DNA of 64,000 bases from CAZDBA01 sp965224765 (GTDB lineage: Bacteria; Planctomycetota; Planctomycetia; Pirellulales; Pirellulaceae). How positions within the stretch are numbered: position 1 is the first letter of the stretch; every line of letters starts with the position of its first letter. The position numbers were made by a program, and so were the translations under genes. The notes beneath the pieces were generated by a model. The model was given only the letters and a program-made list of their open reading frames with translations, did no database searches and was not told where the DNA came from. Location of the stretch: NCBI GenBank assembly GCA_965224765.1, contig CBDDAC010000043.1:62001-126000 (forward strand). The letters run 5' to 3'. Below, piece after piece: positions 56,171 through 64,000 of the stretch.

Positions 56171-57292
56171 TTACGGTTCGTAGTCGTAAATTCGATAGGT
56201 CTTCTCAAGTTTTGCACCACCGCGTTCCAAGGTTCCACGCGATAGCTTGTTGGATTCCAATACCCACGAGAATTCGGCTTCCTGGACTCCCCACTCTAGG
56301 ACGTCGGGGACAATATGATTCATTAGCACGACCCCTAAACCCCATCGCTGAAATTCTGGAAGAACATTTGTACTGATCAAACGCACCTTTTTGACGTGCT
56401 TTCGTTTGAATAACAATTTCAGGAACCCGAAGGGGAAAAGCTTGCCACCAATTTCTCGGATGATCGGATTGTAGTCGAGCAGGCCAAATACGACGCCTAC
56501 GGGTCTTCCTTCAAATTCGGCGATCGCAGTCATTTCTGGAACAATAAGTTGTTTCAGGCCGGCTGCAGCGTGTTTTAACTCCGCCTCACTCATGGGGACA
56601 AATCCCCATTGGCCCAAGACAGCCTTGTTGTAGATGTCCATAAAAGTCTCAACGTCTTGCTGGAAAGTCGCCTTTTCAATCCGTCTCAGTTTCAGATTGA
56701 ATCGTCGCTTGCACTCCTTAACGACAAACTCCAATTTGGGATCGAGGTCTTTGAGCATGTCGACATGGCCCCAAAATGCGTACATGTCCTGTGCTTTGGT
56801 GAATCCGTAACTCTCGATTAGCTGGGGATAAAACGATTTGTTGTAGGTCATCATGAAGGTCGGCGGCTTGTCAAAAGCATCGATCAAAAGACCCCATTCG
56901 TGGTTTTGGGACGGATTCGCGGGCCCGCGAATCTGTTTATACCCTTTTTCCCCAAGCCATTTTTTGGCTGCATCGAAAAGCGAGTTCGTGACTGCTTGAT
57001 CGTCAGTCGACTCAAAAAAGCCGAACATACCGCGGTGCTCTTTCCAGTGCGCGTTATGCGAATGGTCGATAATTGCCGCAATTCGCCCCACGGTTTTTCC
57101 GTTTTGACGAGCCAGAAACGTTTGAATTTCGGCATTGTCATAAAAGGGATGCGATTTGTAGTTCAACAACTCCTTTTGGTTGGAGATTAACGGCGGTACC
57201 CAGTTGGGGTCGCCAGCATAGTGTTGAAATGCAAACTGAATAAACTCCTTTTGCAGTTTCTTATTCGTGACAGGGACGATTTCGACAGACAA
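56171..57292 (-). CDS. GNAT-family acyltransferase-like protein
   Basis: 373 residues, start ATG 57292. It opens VEIVPVTNKKLQKEFIQFAF and FYDNAEIQTFLARQNGKTVG, then RIAAIIDHSHN, FGFFESTDDQ (N-terminal GNAT-like lobe) and a second lobe with MTAIAEFEGRPVGVVFGLLD, RLISTNVLPEFQRWGLGVVL (acyl-CoA loop) and ESNKLSRGTLERGGAKLEK. It belongs to the large uncharacterised GNAT proteins often found beside lipid genes. It probably transfers an acyl group from CoA or ACP; substrate unknown. It heads a unit with the ketosynthase and is divergent from the epimerase at 57419. Confidence 0.75.
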   Translation of the reverse strand: MSVEIVPVTNKKLQKEFIQFAFQHYAGDPNWVPPLISNQKELLNYKSHPFYDNAEIQTFLARQNGKTVGRIAAIIDHSHNAHWKEHRGMFGFFESTDDQAVTNSLFDAAKKWLGEKGYKQIRGPANPSQNHEWGLLIDAFDKPPTFMMTYNKSFYPQLIESYGFTKAQDMYAFWGHVDMLKDLDPKLEFVVKECKRRFNLKLRRIEKATFQQDVETFMDIYNKAVLGQWGFVPMSEAELKHAAAGLKQLIVPEMTAIAEFEGRPVGVVFGLLDYNPIIREIGGKLFPFGFLKLLFKRKHVKKVRLISTNVLPEFQRWGLGVVLMNHIVPDVLEWGVQEAEFSWVLESNKLSRGTLERGGAKLEKTYRIYDYEP

Positions 57293-57418
57293 TTGGGGGT
57301 CCTTTTGATGTCCAAATTACAAAGTTTCGCCGAATAGACGAAAAACCGGGTGCTCTGATTGTCGATATCGTCGATGTCCTTTACAAAAATGTCAATCTGA
57401 GTTTAGGAAACATTGAGG

Positions 57419-58411
57419 ATGAGAGTATTAATTACTGGTGCTACGGGGCTGTTGGGCAATAATGTTCTGCGATCTTTTCTCAATGAAGGGCATTCTGCGG
57501 CTGTAATTGTCCGAAATAACAGCGATTCTCGCCCGCTGGAGGGATTGGAGGTCGATAAATTTTACGCAGATCTCGCAGCCGATACGGCCTCCGGAGCCAA
57601 AGTTCTCCGCGAAGCCCTTGATCAAGTGGACGTCATGATCCATTGTGCAGGCGTCATACAAATCGGCTGGTCGCGAATGGATCTTTCATTAAAAGTGAAT
57701 CGTGACGCCACTGAGGTGATTGCCGATACGTGCCGGCTGAAAAAAATCCGCCTCATCCACGTCAGTACCGTGGATGCACTTGCAGCGGGCACTCCAGACT
57801 CTCCCGCAACCGAAGACCAAATCGATCCGCCTAAGGTTCCTACGAGCTACGTAGTGAGCAAACGTGCAGGTGATGAGGTGGTTTGGGAACAAATCGCAGC
57901 TGGACTGGATGGGATCATTGTGCATCCTGGCCTGATGTTTGGACCCTGGGACTGGAAGCCATCATCGGGAAAGATGATACTCGCCATCTCGCGCCAATTT
58001 ATTCCCTTCGCGCCCTGCGGTGGAATCTCCGTTTGCGATGTACGGGATGTGGCCGCTGGAATCATGTCTTCGGTGGCACATGGCAACTCAGGCGAAAGCT
58101 TTATTATGGCTGGCGAAAACATATCCTATCTGGAACTTTGGCAGCGAATTGCTACGCTCCTCAATCGCCGCGCCCCCTTGGGAAAGCTGCCGATTTGGTT
58201 GGGCCGACTTGTCGGGGGCGTCAGTGATTTCGCGTCTCGATTCCGGAATCAAGAGACGTATTCCAACAGCGGGGCTATTATGATGGGAGAAGCATATAAC
58301 TGGTACTCCAGTGAAAAAGCCAAGCGTGAACTGGGGTACGAAATTGGTTCGATCGATGTCGCATTGGAGGACGCTTACGAATGGTTCAAGACTTGCGGGT
58401 ACTTGAAATAG
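57419..58411 (+). CDS. NAD-dependent epimerase/dehydratase (extended SDR)
   Basis: 330 residues from ATG 57419; an upstream in-frame TTG is at 57413 and GAGG overlaps it. Rossmann motif VLITGATGLLGNNVL, then VMIHCAGVIQIGW, IRLIHVSTVDAL, catalytic YVVSK, and VHPGLMFGPWDWKP. This is the dihydroflavonol-reductase/hopanoid-HpnA type of SDR that oxidises or reduces hydroxyl groups on lipids or sugars. It is divergent from the GNAT-ketosynthase unit (126 bp apart) and may act on the same product. The outer-membrane protein gene converges 4 bp after it. Confidence 0.85.
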   Translation: MRVLITGATGLLGNNVLRSFLNEGHSAAVIVRNNSDSRPLEGLEVDKFYADLAADTASGAKVLREALDQVDVMIHCAGVIQIGWSRMDLSLKVNRDATEVIADTCRLKKIRLIHVSTVDALAAGTPDSPATEDQIDPPKVPTSYVVSKRAGDEVVWEQIAAGLDGIIVHPGLMFGPWDWKPSSGKMILAISRQFIPFAPCGGISVCDVRDVAAGIMSSVAHGNSGESFIMAGENISYLELWQRIATLLNRRAPLGKLPIWLGRLVGGVSDFASRFRNQETYSNSGAIMMGEAYNWYSSEKAKRELGYEIGSIDVALEDAYEWFKTCGYLK

Positions 58412-58415
58412 CGAT

Positions 58416-59387
58416 CTAAAATCGAAAACGGATTCCGGCAAAGGGGCTGTTTAGATCGACGGCGCCAATATTGGTATGATCGTATCCGACCACTAACTCG
58501 GCATTGTCAATCTGATATCCAAGGCTCAATTGCGCATGAAGATAGTCGCTTGATCCGAGATTTCCCAAATCGATTTCTCCGCCCAGAATCAAACGATCGC
58601 TAATTCGAGTGTCAAACCCTGAAGTCAAGTTGAAGCCCGCGTCGCCTCCCCAACTGTCGGCTAGCCAATTGAAACCTGCGCCAATTCTTAATCGGAAATT
58701 CTCTCGGCAAATTGGCTCGTAAACCAAATTCAAATCGCCCAACCAAAGGTGATCGCTGAACCCCCGTTCGCGAACTGTACGGATGTTTCCGTCTAGCCCA
58801 AAGCTGCCTGGCGATTGAAACAGGATTCCTAGATTGCCTTGCGAGATTTCCTCCACGCCTCCGCCGTACCAGCCAGTCACTCGAGTTCCCCAGTTTTCAA
58901 ATGACGATTGAAAGACATCGTCAATGATCGGATCCGTGTCCCATGCTTCCCCATTGCCCTCTACGACCGAATGATAAATTGGCTCCGGCGTTTGCGGGAA
59001 GGGCGATCCAATGGGAGGGTAAGATTCAAGGGGCGGTTGAATTACATGAATTTCACGTGTGTGAACGAATTGTGTCGGAGTCGTGCAGGTGAAAAAGTCA
59101 AAGTCATTCGAATGATTTCTTCTTTGCCTGCGATGTCGATCATGGTCATGGTCATGGTCATGGTCATGGTGACGCTCTTGATGGTCATCATGATCGCGAT
59201 CAGACGATTCTGGGCGTTTTCGCTCTTCCTTGGGTTCTTCTGTTTTGGGTTGCCGAACTTCATTTCGAATGGCCGCCAAACGACTTTGTCCCCAAGCTGG
59301 CTCCGCGATGATCAAGATCTTGATCAGAATTATCGTCCGCAGTGCAAACAGAAGTTGCGGCTTCCAGGGTGTCCATACTTTATTCAT
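58416..59387 (-). CDS. Outer-membrane beta-barrel protein with His-Asp repeat
   Basis: 323 residues from ATG 59387, where a signal begins (LFALRTIILIKILIIAEPAW, cleavage near GQS). A charged linker contains HDHDHDHDHD, encoded by a five-unit hexanucleotide repeat, between about residues 50 and 85. The C-terminal part has alternating strands and ends with Phe (NLVYEPICRENFRLRIGAGF, NLTSGFDTRISDRLILGGEI, AQLSLGYQIDNAELVVGYD, SPFAGIRFRF), like outer-membrane barrels recognised by BamA. The His/Asp tract probably binds divalent metals. Function unknown; planctomycete surface protein is the best description. Confidence 0.7.
   Translation of the reverse strand: MNKVWTPWKPQLLFALRTIILIKILIIAEPAWGQSRLAAIRNEVRQPKTEEPKEERKRPESSDRDHDDHQERHHDHDHDHDHDRHRRQRRNHSNDFDFFTCTTPTQFVHTREIHVIQPPLESYPPIGSPFPQTPEPIYHSVVEGNGEAWDTDPIIDDVFQSSFENWGTRVTGWYGGGVEEISQGNLGILFQSPGSFGLDGNIRTVRERGFSDHLWLGDLNLVYEPICRENFRLRIGAGFNWLADSWGGDAGFNLTSGFDTRISDRLILGGEIDLGNLGSSDYLHAQLSLGYQIDNAELVVGYDHTNIGAVDLNSPFAGIRFRF
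59141..59170 (-). repeat. Five tandem CATGGT hexamers
   Basis: Perfect 30-bp microsatellite inside the outer-membrane protein gene, coding for alternating His and Asp. The six-base unit means copy-number changes keep the frame and alter only the length of the metal-binding tract. Confidence 0.9.
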
Positions 59388-59688
59388 TTCACTCGTCCAT
59401 GGTGGAAAGTTTTTAGGGCGCTGAACAAGGTTCCGCACGCGTCGAGCCATAACGCAGTTGCCATACCAATTGAAATTTCCACCTGAAAAACCCGAAAAAA
59501 GGCGGTTTCTGGTCGTTTTTTCGGACCAACGCAAGCATCGTCAATTCGATGTCAGTGACGTCAATCGGACGCGTTTTCAGCCTTTTCCAACTGTTGGTTT
59601 GACCGGGAAGTGAACTTTGTAAGTTGCCAGCATTTCAGACGTCATCTAATCATTGGAAAGACGGCCAAGTTAAACATGGGAGAATTTG

Positions 59689-60111
59689 ATGAAAACAGTT
59701 GGGACGCTTTCGATTTGCCTGTTTGCGGGAATCTTGTTCGCAAGCAATTGGCTGGCCGGCTGGGGCTCATCTGAAGCGGACGTAATGCCCATCGTCAAAC
59801 TTCAGGCGGGCGATGATTTGGTCCAGATGATCGAAGATTCCGACAAAAGTTTAATAATCGATTTTTACGCAGGCTGGTGTGGACCGTGCCGGAGTCAGTC
59901 GGAGATTCTTGCGAAAGTTGCGGCCGATCTGCCCAGCGACGAAATCAGAATCATCAAAGTTGATGTGGACCAACATTCGAAGCTGGCCGCACATTTTAAT
60001 GTCGCTTCGATCCCCTCGCTTTTCGTCGTCAAGGACAAAGAGGTCGTCACTCAACATGTGGGAATTGCTAGTTCTTCCCAGCTTCTTGAATGGTTGGAGT
60101 GGGAAAAGTAA
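59689..60111 (+). CDS. Secreted thioredoxin
   Basis: 140 residues from ATG 59689. Signal or anchor at residues 1-30 (VGTLSICLFAGILFASNWLA). Thioredoxin domain: LIIDFYAGWCGPCRSQSEIL with the intact WCGPC active site, IIKVDVDQHSKLAAHFNVAS, then IPSLFVVKDKEV (cis-proline IPS). A periplasmic dithiol-disulfide oxidoreductase, for example in cytochrome maturation or disulfide repair. It converges with a lipoprotein gene 33 bp away that also has a thioredoxin-like domain. Confidence 0.88.
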   Translation: MKTVGTLSICLFAGILFASNWLAGWGSSEADVMPIVKLQAGDDLVQMIEDSDKSLIIDFYAGWCGPCRSQSEILAKVAADLPSDEIRIIKVDVDQHSKLAAHFNVASIPSLFVVKDKEVVTQHVGIASSSQLLEWLEWEK

Positions 60112-60144
60112 TCGTGGCAAAGCAAATTGCCATTCTTGTTGTTG

Positions 60145-62538
60145 CTAATTGTTGAGCTTGATCTCAACGCACTTGATTACGCTACCGGTCGAGTAAACGA
60201 ATCGGAGCTGGTCTTTGTTTGGCAAGCTGGCAATGCCATTCAGGGCATTGTCCACTTTCAGCTGATAAATTGGATTACCGCTGGATGACACCACAGAGAT
60301 CTCATGTTCGGAATTCGCTATCAGCCAAACGTTGTGCTCGTTTTGGCTTGCGAGAGGTTCGATGTCGTTTTGGAAATCCTGTTCCCCGATGTTAGCTTTC
60401 CAAGTGACCGTAAACTGGGAATCCAGGCCGATTGCATGCCATTCACCGACATGAGTCGTGCCCAGAGCACAGAAATTCTCTGAAACGTCGCTAGGATGAA
60501 GCTGCCTGTTGCCTTCAATGTTTGAAAAATGCCATGCCGAAAAGACCGAGGGCTTCAGGTCAGGAAGTGTGCTCGAGAATGGTGAGCCATTCTCGACCCC
60601 GGCAACCGCCTTGTTGGTGACGCAAAATTCTTTGGCGGAGCGCTGAGTCAGTTTCTTGCTGGCCGACGTTACCAGGTCTACCTGATACAGCCCCGTTTCC
60701 TTGGACGCAACCAGCAAACCGATTGAACCATTTGATTGGGCAAACTGACAATCTTCAATCTTCATTTCGGGATTGAATGTTTGCGGAAAGCTACCCAGTG
60801 GTTGAAGGTTGTCATCAAACCAATGGACCTGCGAGCCCAATTTAGAAAATGCGGCGATGACCAATTTTCCTTGAACGCTTGATACCCGTAATCGGGTCAC
60901 AGCATGATTTTCAGGAAGCTCGAGCTCTTTTCGAAGTAACTGATTTCCGTTTTCATCGAGCAAGACCACGGTCCGAAAACCATCAAGGGCAGCGATGACT
61001 GTTTTGCCGTTGACCAGAGCTGTTGCAATGTTGCCGGGCCGAAGAAGTGTGTCCGCGGTCCAAATGTCACTTGCCACTCGCTTGCGCGAAATGGGTGCCG
61101 AAACGTTCTGTGCCGAGAGTGCGGACTTATTGAATTGAAACTCAACTTCTTTTAGTTTCGCTCGATATCTTGAGTAGAATACGCCGTAGTTGTCGATGAC
61201 CTCTTGTGCGACGTCTTCACCACGCAACACCCGCTGGAGAGTTGCATCAACTTCTTTCGACCAATCGATGCCGGCAACGGCTTTTACAAAATGGATTTTC
61301 AAATCCTTGTCGAGAATCAGAATCGAGGGGATGGCTTTGATCTGAAGTTGTGAGCAGACAACCAAATCGAAATCACAATACAAGGGAGTGTTTGAATTGA
61401 GTGATTCCAGTTGCCGAACAAAAGTATCACTCGGTTGAAAGGTCGTTCCACTTGGATCTTTCATTTTCGCATCGGAGTACAGGATGCCAAAGTTAACCTG
61501 GTTGCCAAAATCCCTTTGAATCTGATTGAGTGTCTTGATCCCTGTGTCCGCACCGTAACCAGCGACCCATAGCAACGCGGTTGGTTTGCCTGAGAATGTT
61601 TTGTTCGTGACCTGTTGCCCAGTGGGTGTGTGCAAAGCAATACTCGGTGTCTCTTGTCCGATCAACTCTGAAGGGAAAACATCCGGTAGTGTGACAAATT
61701 CGGTGACCAGACTTGCGCTCTCGGGAGGTTGGACTTGGAATTGATTGTCAGCGAATTCCTGATTGAAATTGCATTCGTGGAACCGAGCAACGATTTTAAG
61801 GTCTGAAATTCGGCCTAATTTCTCCAATTCGATTTGAAGCACATTATTGGGGAACAAGATTTGATGGATAAGCCCAGTCTCTTGTTCGACCCAGAAATCA
61901 CAAGGCTGATTATTGCATCGCGTTTGAACGTGAAAACAAACCACGCCTTCGATCAGTTGATCCTCCATGCGGGAAACCGAATTGGGGCGAGTCAACCAGG
62001 GGAAATCAACTTGACCGGTTAATAGCGCGAGCGTAGGCGGTAACAAAGAACTAACGATCGCACTAGAGTCATTGCGCAATGGCAGTTCCGAGAACCCCCC
62101 CATGTTTCGCTTTGCTTCTGGATCTTTTAAGAGCTGTTCTAGTGGTAGGTTCGGATGGGAAATCAACAAGTATTGGTTGTCTTGATTTTCTGTTTCAATG
62201 TCAAAAATCTGGCACCCAAGTAGTTGGCCGTCATATTTAACGACCGAATTGTAAAATTGGCCGTTAAATTTCTGTGAGTGTTTTTCATAGATGACGGACC
62301 AGGGCATCGGTTCTTGGATCGGATGCCCCTCTTCGGTTCGATAGGTCATGTACAGAATCGCTCGGTCGGAATACGAAGCTGCCGACATGTAGCTTTCGGC
62401 CATTTGTTCGAGTATCTCAGCACCCGTCAACTGAGACTGCGAGTTCTGAGTTTGTTTTTCTGTTTGCTGGGGGCCGCATCCGACGACACAGCCAAGCGTC
62501 AGCACCCAAAGCAGTAAATAAACGCGAAATTGCTTCAT
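60145..62538 (-). CDS. Lipoprotein with LolA-like, TlpA-like and beta-propeller-like domains
   Basis: 797 residues from ATG 62538. Lipobox VVGCG after FRVYLLLWVLTLG. Residues about 40-280 resemble the LolA/DUF2092 lipid-binding half-barrel (AEILEQMAESYMSAASYSDR, WVEQETGLIHQIL). About 295-460 is a TlpA/AhpC-type thioredoxin fold (LIGQETPSIALHTPTG, GKPTALLWVAGYGADTGI, IKAIPSILILDKDLKIHFV), but with no CxxC at the active-site position. After a helical linker, about 490-797 reads as propeller blades (VIAALDGFRTVVLLDENGN, LVASKETGLYQVDL). It is probably a periplasmic binding scaffold; the combination is unusual. Confidence 0.75.
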   Translation of the reverse strand: MKQFRVYLLLWVLTLGCVVGCGPQQTEKQTQNSQSQLTGAEILEQMAESYMSAASYSDRAILYMTYRTEEGHPIQEPMPWSVIYEKHSQKFNGQFYNSVVKYDGQLLGCQIFDIETENQDNQYLLISHPNLPLEQLLKDPEAKRNMGGFSELPLRNDSSAIVSSLLPPTLALLTGQVDFPWLTRPNSVSRMEDQLIEGVVCFHVQTRCNNQPCDFWVEQETGLIHQILFPNNVLQIELEKLGRISDLKIVARFHECNFNQEFADNQFQVQPPESASLVTEFVTLPDVFPSELIGQETPSIALHTPTGQQVTNKTFSGKPTALLWVAGYGADTGIKTLNQIQRDFGNQVNFGILYSDAKMKDPSGTTFQPSDTFVRQLESLNSNTPLYCDFDLVVCSQLQIKAIPSILILDKDLKIHFVKAVAGIDWSKEVDATLQRVLRGEDVAQEVIDNYGVFYSRYRAKLKEVEFQFNKSALSAQNVSAPISRKRVASDIWTADTLLRPGNIATALVNGKTVIAALDGFRTVVLLDENGNQLLRKELELPENHAVTRLRVSSVQGKLVIAAFSKLGSQVHWFDDNLQPLGSFPQTFNPEMKIEDCQFAQSNGSIGLLVASKETGLYQVDLVTSASKKLTQRSAKEFCVTNKAVAGVENGSPFSSTLPDLKPSVFSAWHFSNIEGNRQLHPSDVSENFCALGTTHVGEWHAIGLDSQFTVTWKANIGEQDFQNDIEPLASQNEHNVWLIANSEHEISVVSSSGNPIYQLKVDNALNGIASLPNKDQLRFVYSTGSVIKCVEIKLNN

Positions 62539-62684
62539 TGCAAAACCCAAATGTCCAATCATGGGGGAATCCGTACCTCATATATGCTTTTTTAACGGCT
62601 TTGTATGTACTACGTAAACACCGAATGCTATCGCAGCCGTTGACCGTGGAAACCGTAGACAGCTATCATTCGGAGTCCGCAATT

Positions 62685-63836
62685 ATGAATTCGGCAAAAG
62701 AGTTACCTTTGGATACCAAAACAGCCCAATCTCGCTACCTCCAGGAAGTGAAACTTCCAGAGTCGACGTTTCAATTTCCCCAACAAAATGTGGCATCAAA
62801 TGCGATTGATGACCTGACCAAGGCGATGGCAGATTCATTGGCAAATCCCTTGGATTACCCTCCTCTTGAACAGTCGATGATCGCCGGCGACCAGGTCGCG
62901 ATAGCGCTACAATCCAACCTTCCGCGACCGAATGAAGTCGTCAAAGCCCTTTTGGCTCAGATTGCCACATTGGATTTCGTAATTGTGTGCTCGGCTGAAA
63001 CGGCTAAGCAATTGGAATCCATGGGCGAAGTGAACGGCAAAGTCGTGGTTCATGATTCTACCGACAAAAATGCTTTAGCAATGTTGGGAATCGATGAGAA
63101 GGCCGCTCCCGTTTACATCAATCGTTCTCTATTCGAAGCTGACATCGTGATCCCGGTTGCCGCTGCACCTGGAGTGAATGAAGAGGTGGTTGATTGCATC
63201 TACCCTTATTTCAGCGGCGTCGAAGACCAGGATCGTTTTGAAGAACGCTCACCAAAGGCTCGTGGGGGCCAAGTTCGTATGGCCAACAATCAACTGGGGA
63301 CCTTTTGGGGGATCCAACTGGTGCATGGGCCAGGAGACCGAATTCATCAGATTGTTTCGGGGGAGCTTGGTGCAGCAGCTTATAAAGCAAAACAGGAGAT
63401 GAGCCAACTTTGGGCGGTCAGCACAACGGCAGACGCGGAATTGGTTGTCGCGACGATCGAGTCAGAATCCACCTTGCAGAATTGGGATCATTTCTGTTCC
63501 GCGATTCTTGCTGCAGATCAAGCTGTTCTTTCCGGCGCGCCAATCGTTATTTGCTCTGAAATCGTTCACGGTCCGCCTCGAAAAGTTAGGTCTGCACTGA
63601 CACAGCAGTTTGAGGGTCATACGATGGACAAGTTAAACAATACCTTGAGAAAGGTGGCTGAGATTGTGTCCGAACGCAACGTCTTTTTGGAATCGAAGTT
63701 ATCTCAGGCTATAACCGAAGAGTTGGGGCTCGGTTGCATTACGTCGAAAGATGAGCTTCAACGCATTGTTGACCGTCATCCTCAGGGTGTTTTGCTGCGT
63801 GACGCACACCGTTGCAATCTTCAAACAACGGCCTAG
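62685..63836 (+). CDS. LarA-like (DUF2088) protein
   Basis: 383 residues from ATG 62685; 49 upstream codons are open but not protein-like. Resembles the nickel-dependent lactate racemase LarA: VAIALQSNLPRPNEVVKALL, DFVIVCSAETAK, VYINRSLFEADIVIPVAAAP, FSGVEDQDRFEE and GTFWGIQLVHGPGDRIHQIV. In LarA a Lys binds a pincer Ni cofactor with two His; no HxxxH or Lys-based cofactor motif stands out, so racemase activity is uncertain. Divergent from the LolA/TlpA lipoprotein with 146 bp between; no larB, larC or larE in view. Confidence 0.65.
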   Translation: MNSAKELPLDTKTAQSRYLQEVKLPESTFQFPQQNVASNAIDDLTKAMADSLANPLDYPPLEQSMIAGDQVAIALQSNLPRPNEVVKALLAQIATLDFVIVCSAETAKQLESMGEVNGKVVVHDSTDKNALAMLGIDEKAAPVYINRSLFEADIVIPVAAAPGVNEEVVDCIYPYFSGVEDQDRFEERSPKARGGQVRMANNQLGTFWGIQLVHGPGDRIHQIVSGELGAAAYKAKQEMSQLWAVSTTADAELVVATIESESTLQNWDHFCSAILAADQAVLSGAPIVICSEIVHGPPRKVRSALTQQFEGHTMDKLNNTLRKVAEIVSERNVFLESKLSQAITEELGLGCITSKDELQRIVDRHPQGVLLRDAHRCNLQTTA

Positions 63837-63940
63837 CCTGTCGCAAATTCCCGTTGCGTCACTTCGCTTTGCTATTCCCAGCAAAACGACGAAAATCCGC
63901 TACATTGACACGAATTGTGTTCTAAAACCCAGAAATCGAA

Positions 63941-64000
63941 ATGCATATCGAACTTTCCAGAACTGTTGTCCGGCTGTCAGGCAATGATCGAGTAACGTTT
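63941..64000 (+). CDS. Start of a YgfZ/GcvT-like protein (cut by window edge)
   Basis: Twenty codons: MHIELSRTVVRLSGNDRVTF. The pattern LSRxVxRLSGxDRxxF is the opening of folate-binding YgfZ/aminomethyltransferase-like proteins, which assist iron-sulfur enzymes such as MiaB. The remainder is outside the window, so this rests on a short match. Confidence 0.45.
   Translation, partial: MHIELSRTVVRLSGNDRVTF

Noticed and set aside
1..64000. tRNA or rRNA genes
   Set aside because: No cloverleaf with a GGTTCGAxxC T-arm and no rRNA-like stretch were seen on either strand by eye; a dedicated search such as tRNAscan could still find one.

Overview
The window reads as a chromosomal segment of a planctomycete, most likely a member of the Pirellulales. 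The grounds are the gene content rather than any rRNA: ECF sigma factors paired with serine/threonine kinases (one carrying a long TPR tail), a tricorn-type S41 protease, PQQ-propeller and FG-GAP secreted proteins, a TIGR04138-like protein, a sigma/DUF6768-like pair, long gene-poor gaps and many dispersed intergenic repeats. No rRNA, tRNA or CRISPR array was seen.

Layout. 1-1.7 kb: sigma factor followed by a kinase that runs off the left edge. 2-7.4 kb: secreted alpha/beta hydrolase, a frameshifted NTF2-like gene, a CPA1 antiporter and a protein with two tandem polysaccharide-export-like domains. 7.6-11.3 kb: a small esterase plus a twice-frameshifted GMC-type oxidoreductase, then 1.4 kb of decayed DNA. 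11.3-16.1 kb: PQQ-propeller protein and tricorn homologue, convergent on a perfect palindrome. 16.2-19.3 kb: an accessory patch with gene remnants, a fragment resembling the adenosine deaminase of RADAR-type phage defence, an HNH nuclease, repeats and an NTF2-like gene. 19.9-24.2 kb: sigma factor overlapping a kinase-TPR gene broken by two one-base insertions. 24.4-25.9 kb: an IS1182-family element inserted in a dispersed repeat. 26-33 kb: TIGR04138-like protein, repeat and IS remnants, sigma/DUF6768-like pair, and an S15-type hydrolase with FG-GAP repeats interrupted by an in-frame UGA. 33-41 kb: lipoproteins, small membrane proteins and a three-enzyme fusion. 41-64 kb: mostly conserved housekeeping genes (guaA, surE, pcrA/uvrD, apbE, rsmH, queA) mixed with planctomycete-type genes: a free-standing RpoA C-terminal domain, a cytochrome c'-like protein with two related small proteins, an unusual ketosynthase, thioredoxin-like proteins, a LarA-like protein and the first codons of a YgfZ-like gene.

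The points most worth a second look are: a UGA codon followed by a SECIS-like hairpin; a structured minus-strand RNA with its own terminator in front of rsmH; a ketosynthase that keeps its cysteine but has asparagine at both catalytic histidine positions; the RADAR-like remnant; the cytochrome c'/paralogue cluster; and several dispersed repeat families, including a 102-bp MITE present twice and an occupied and an empty copy of the IS1182 target repeat. Four genes are split by single-base indels, mostly in A-runs, so assembly error has to be excluded before any of them is called a pseudogene. All functional calls come from reading motifs; no database search was run.
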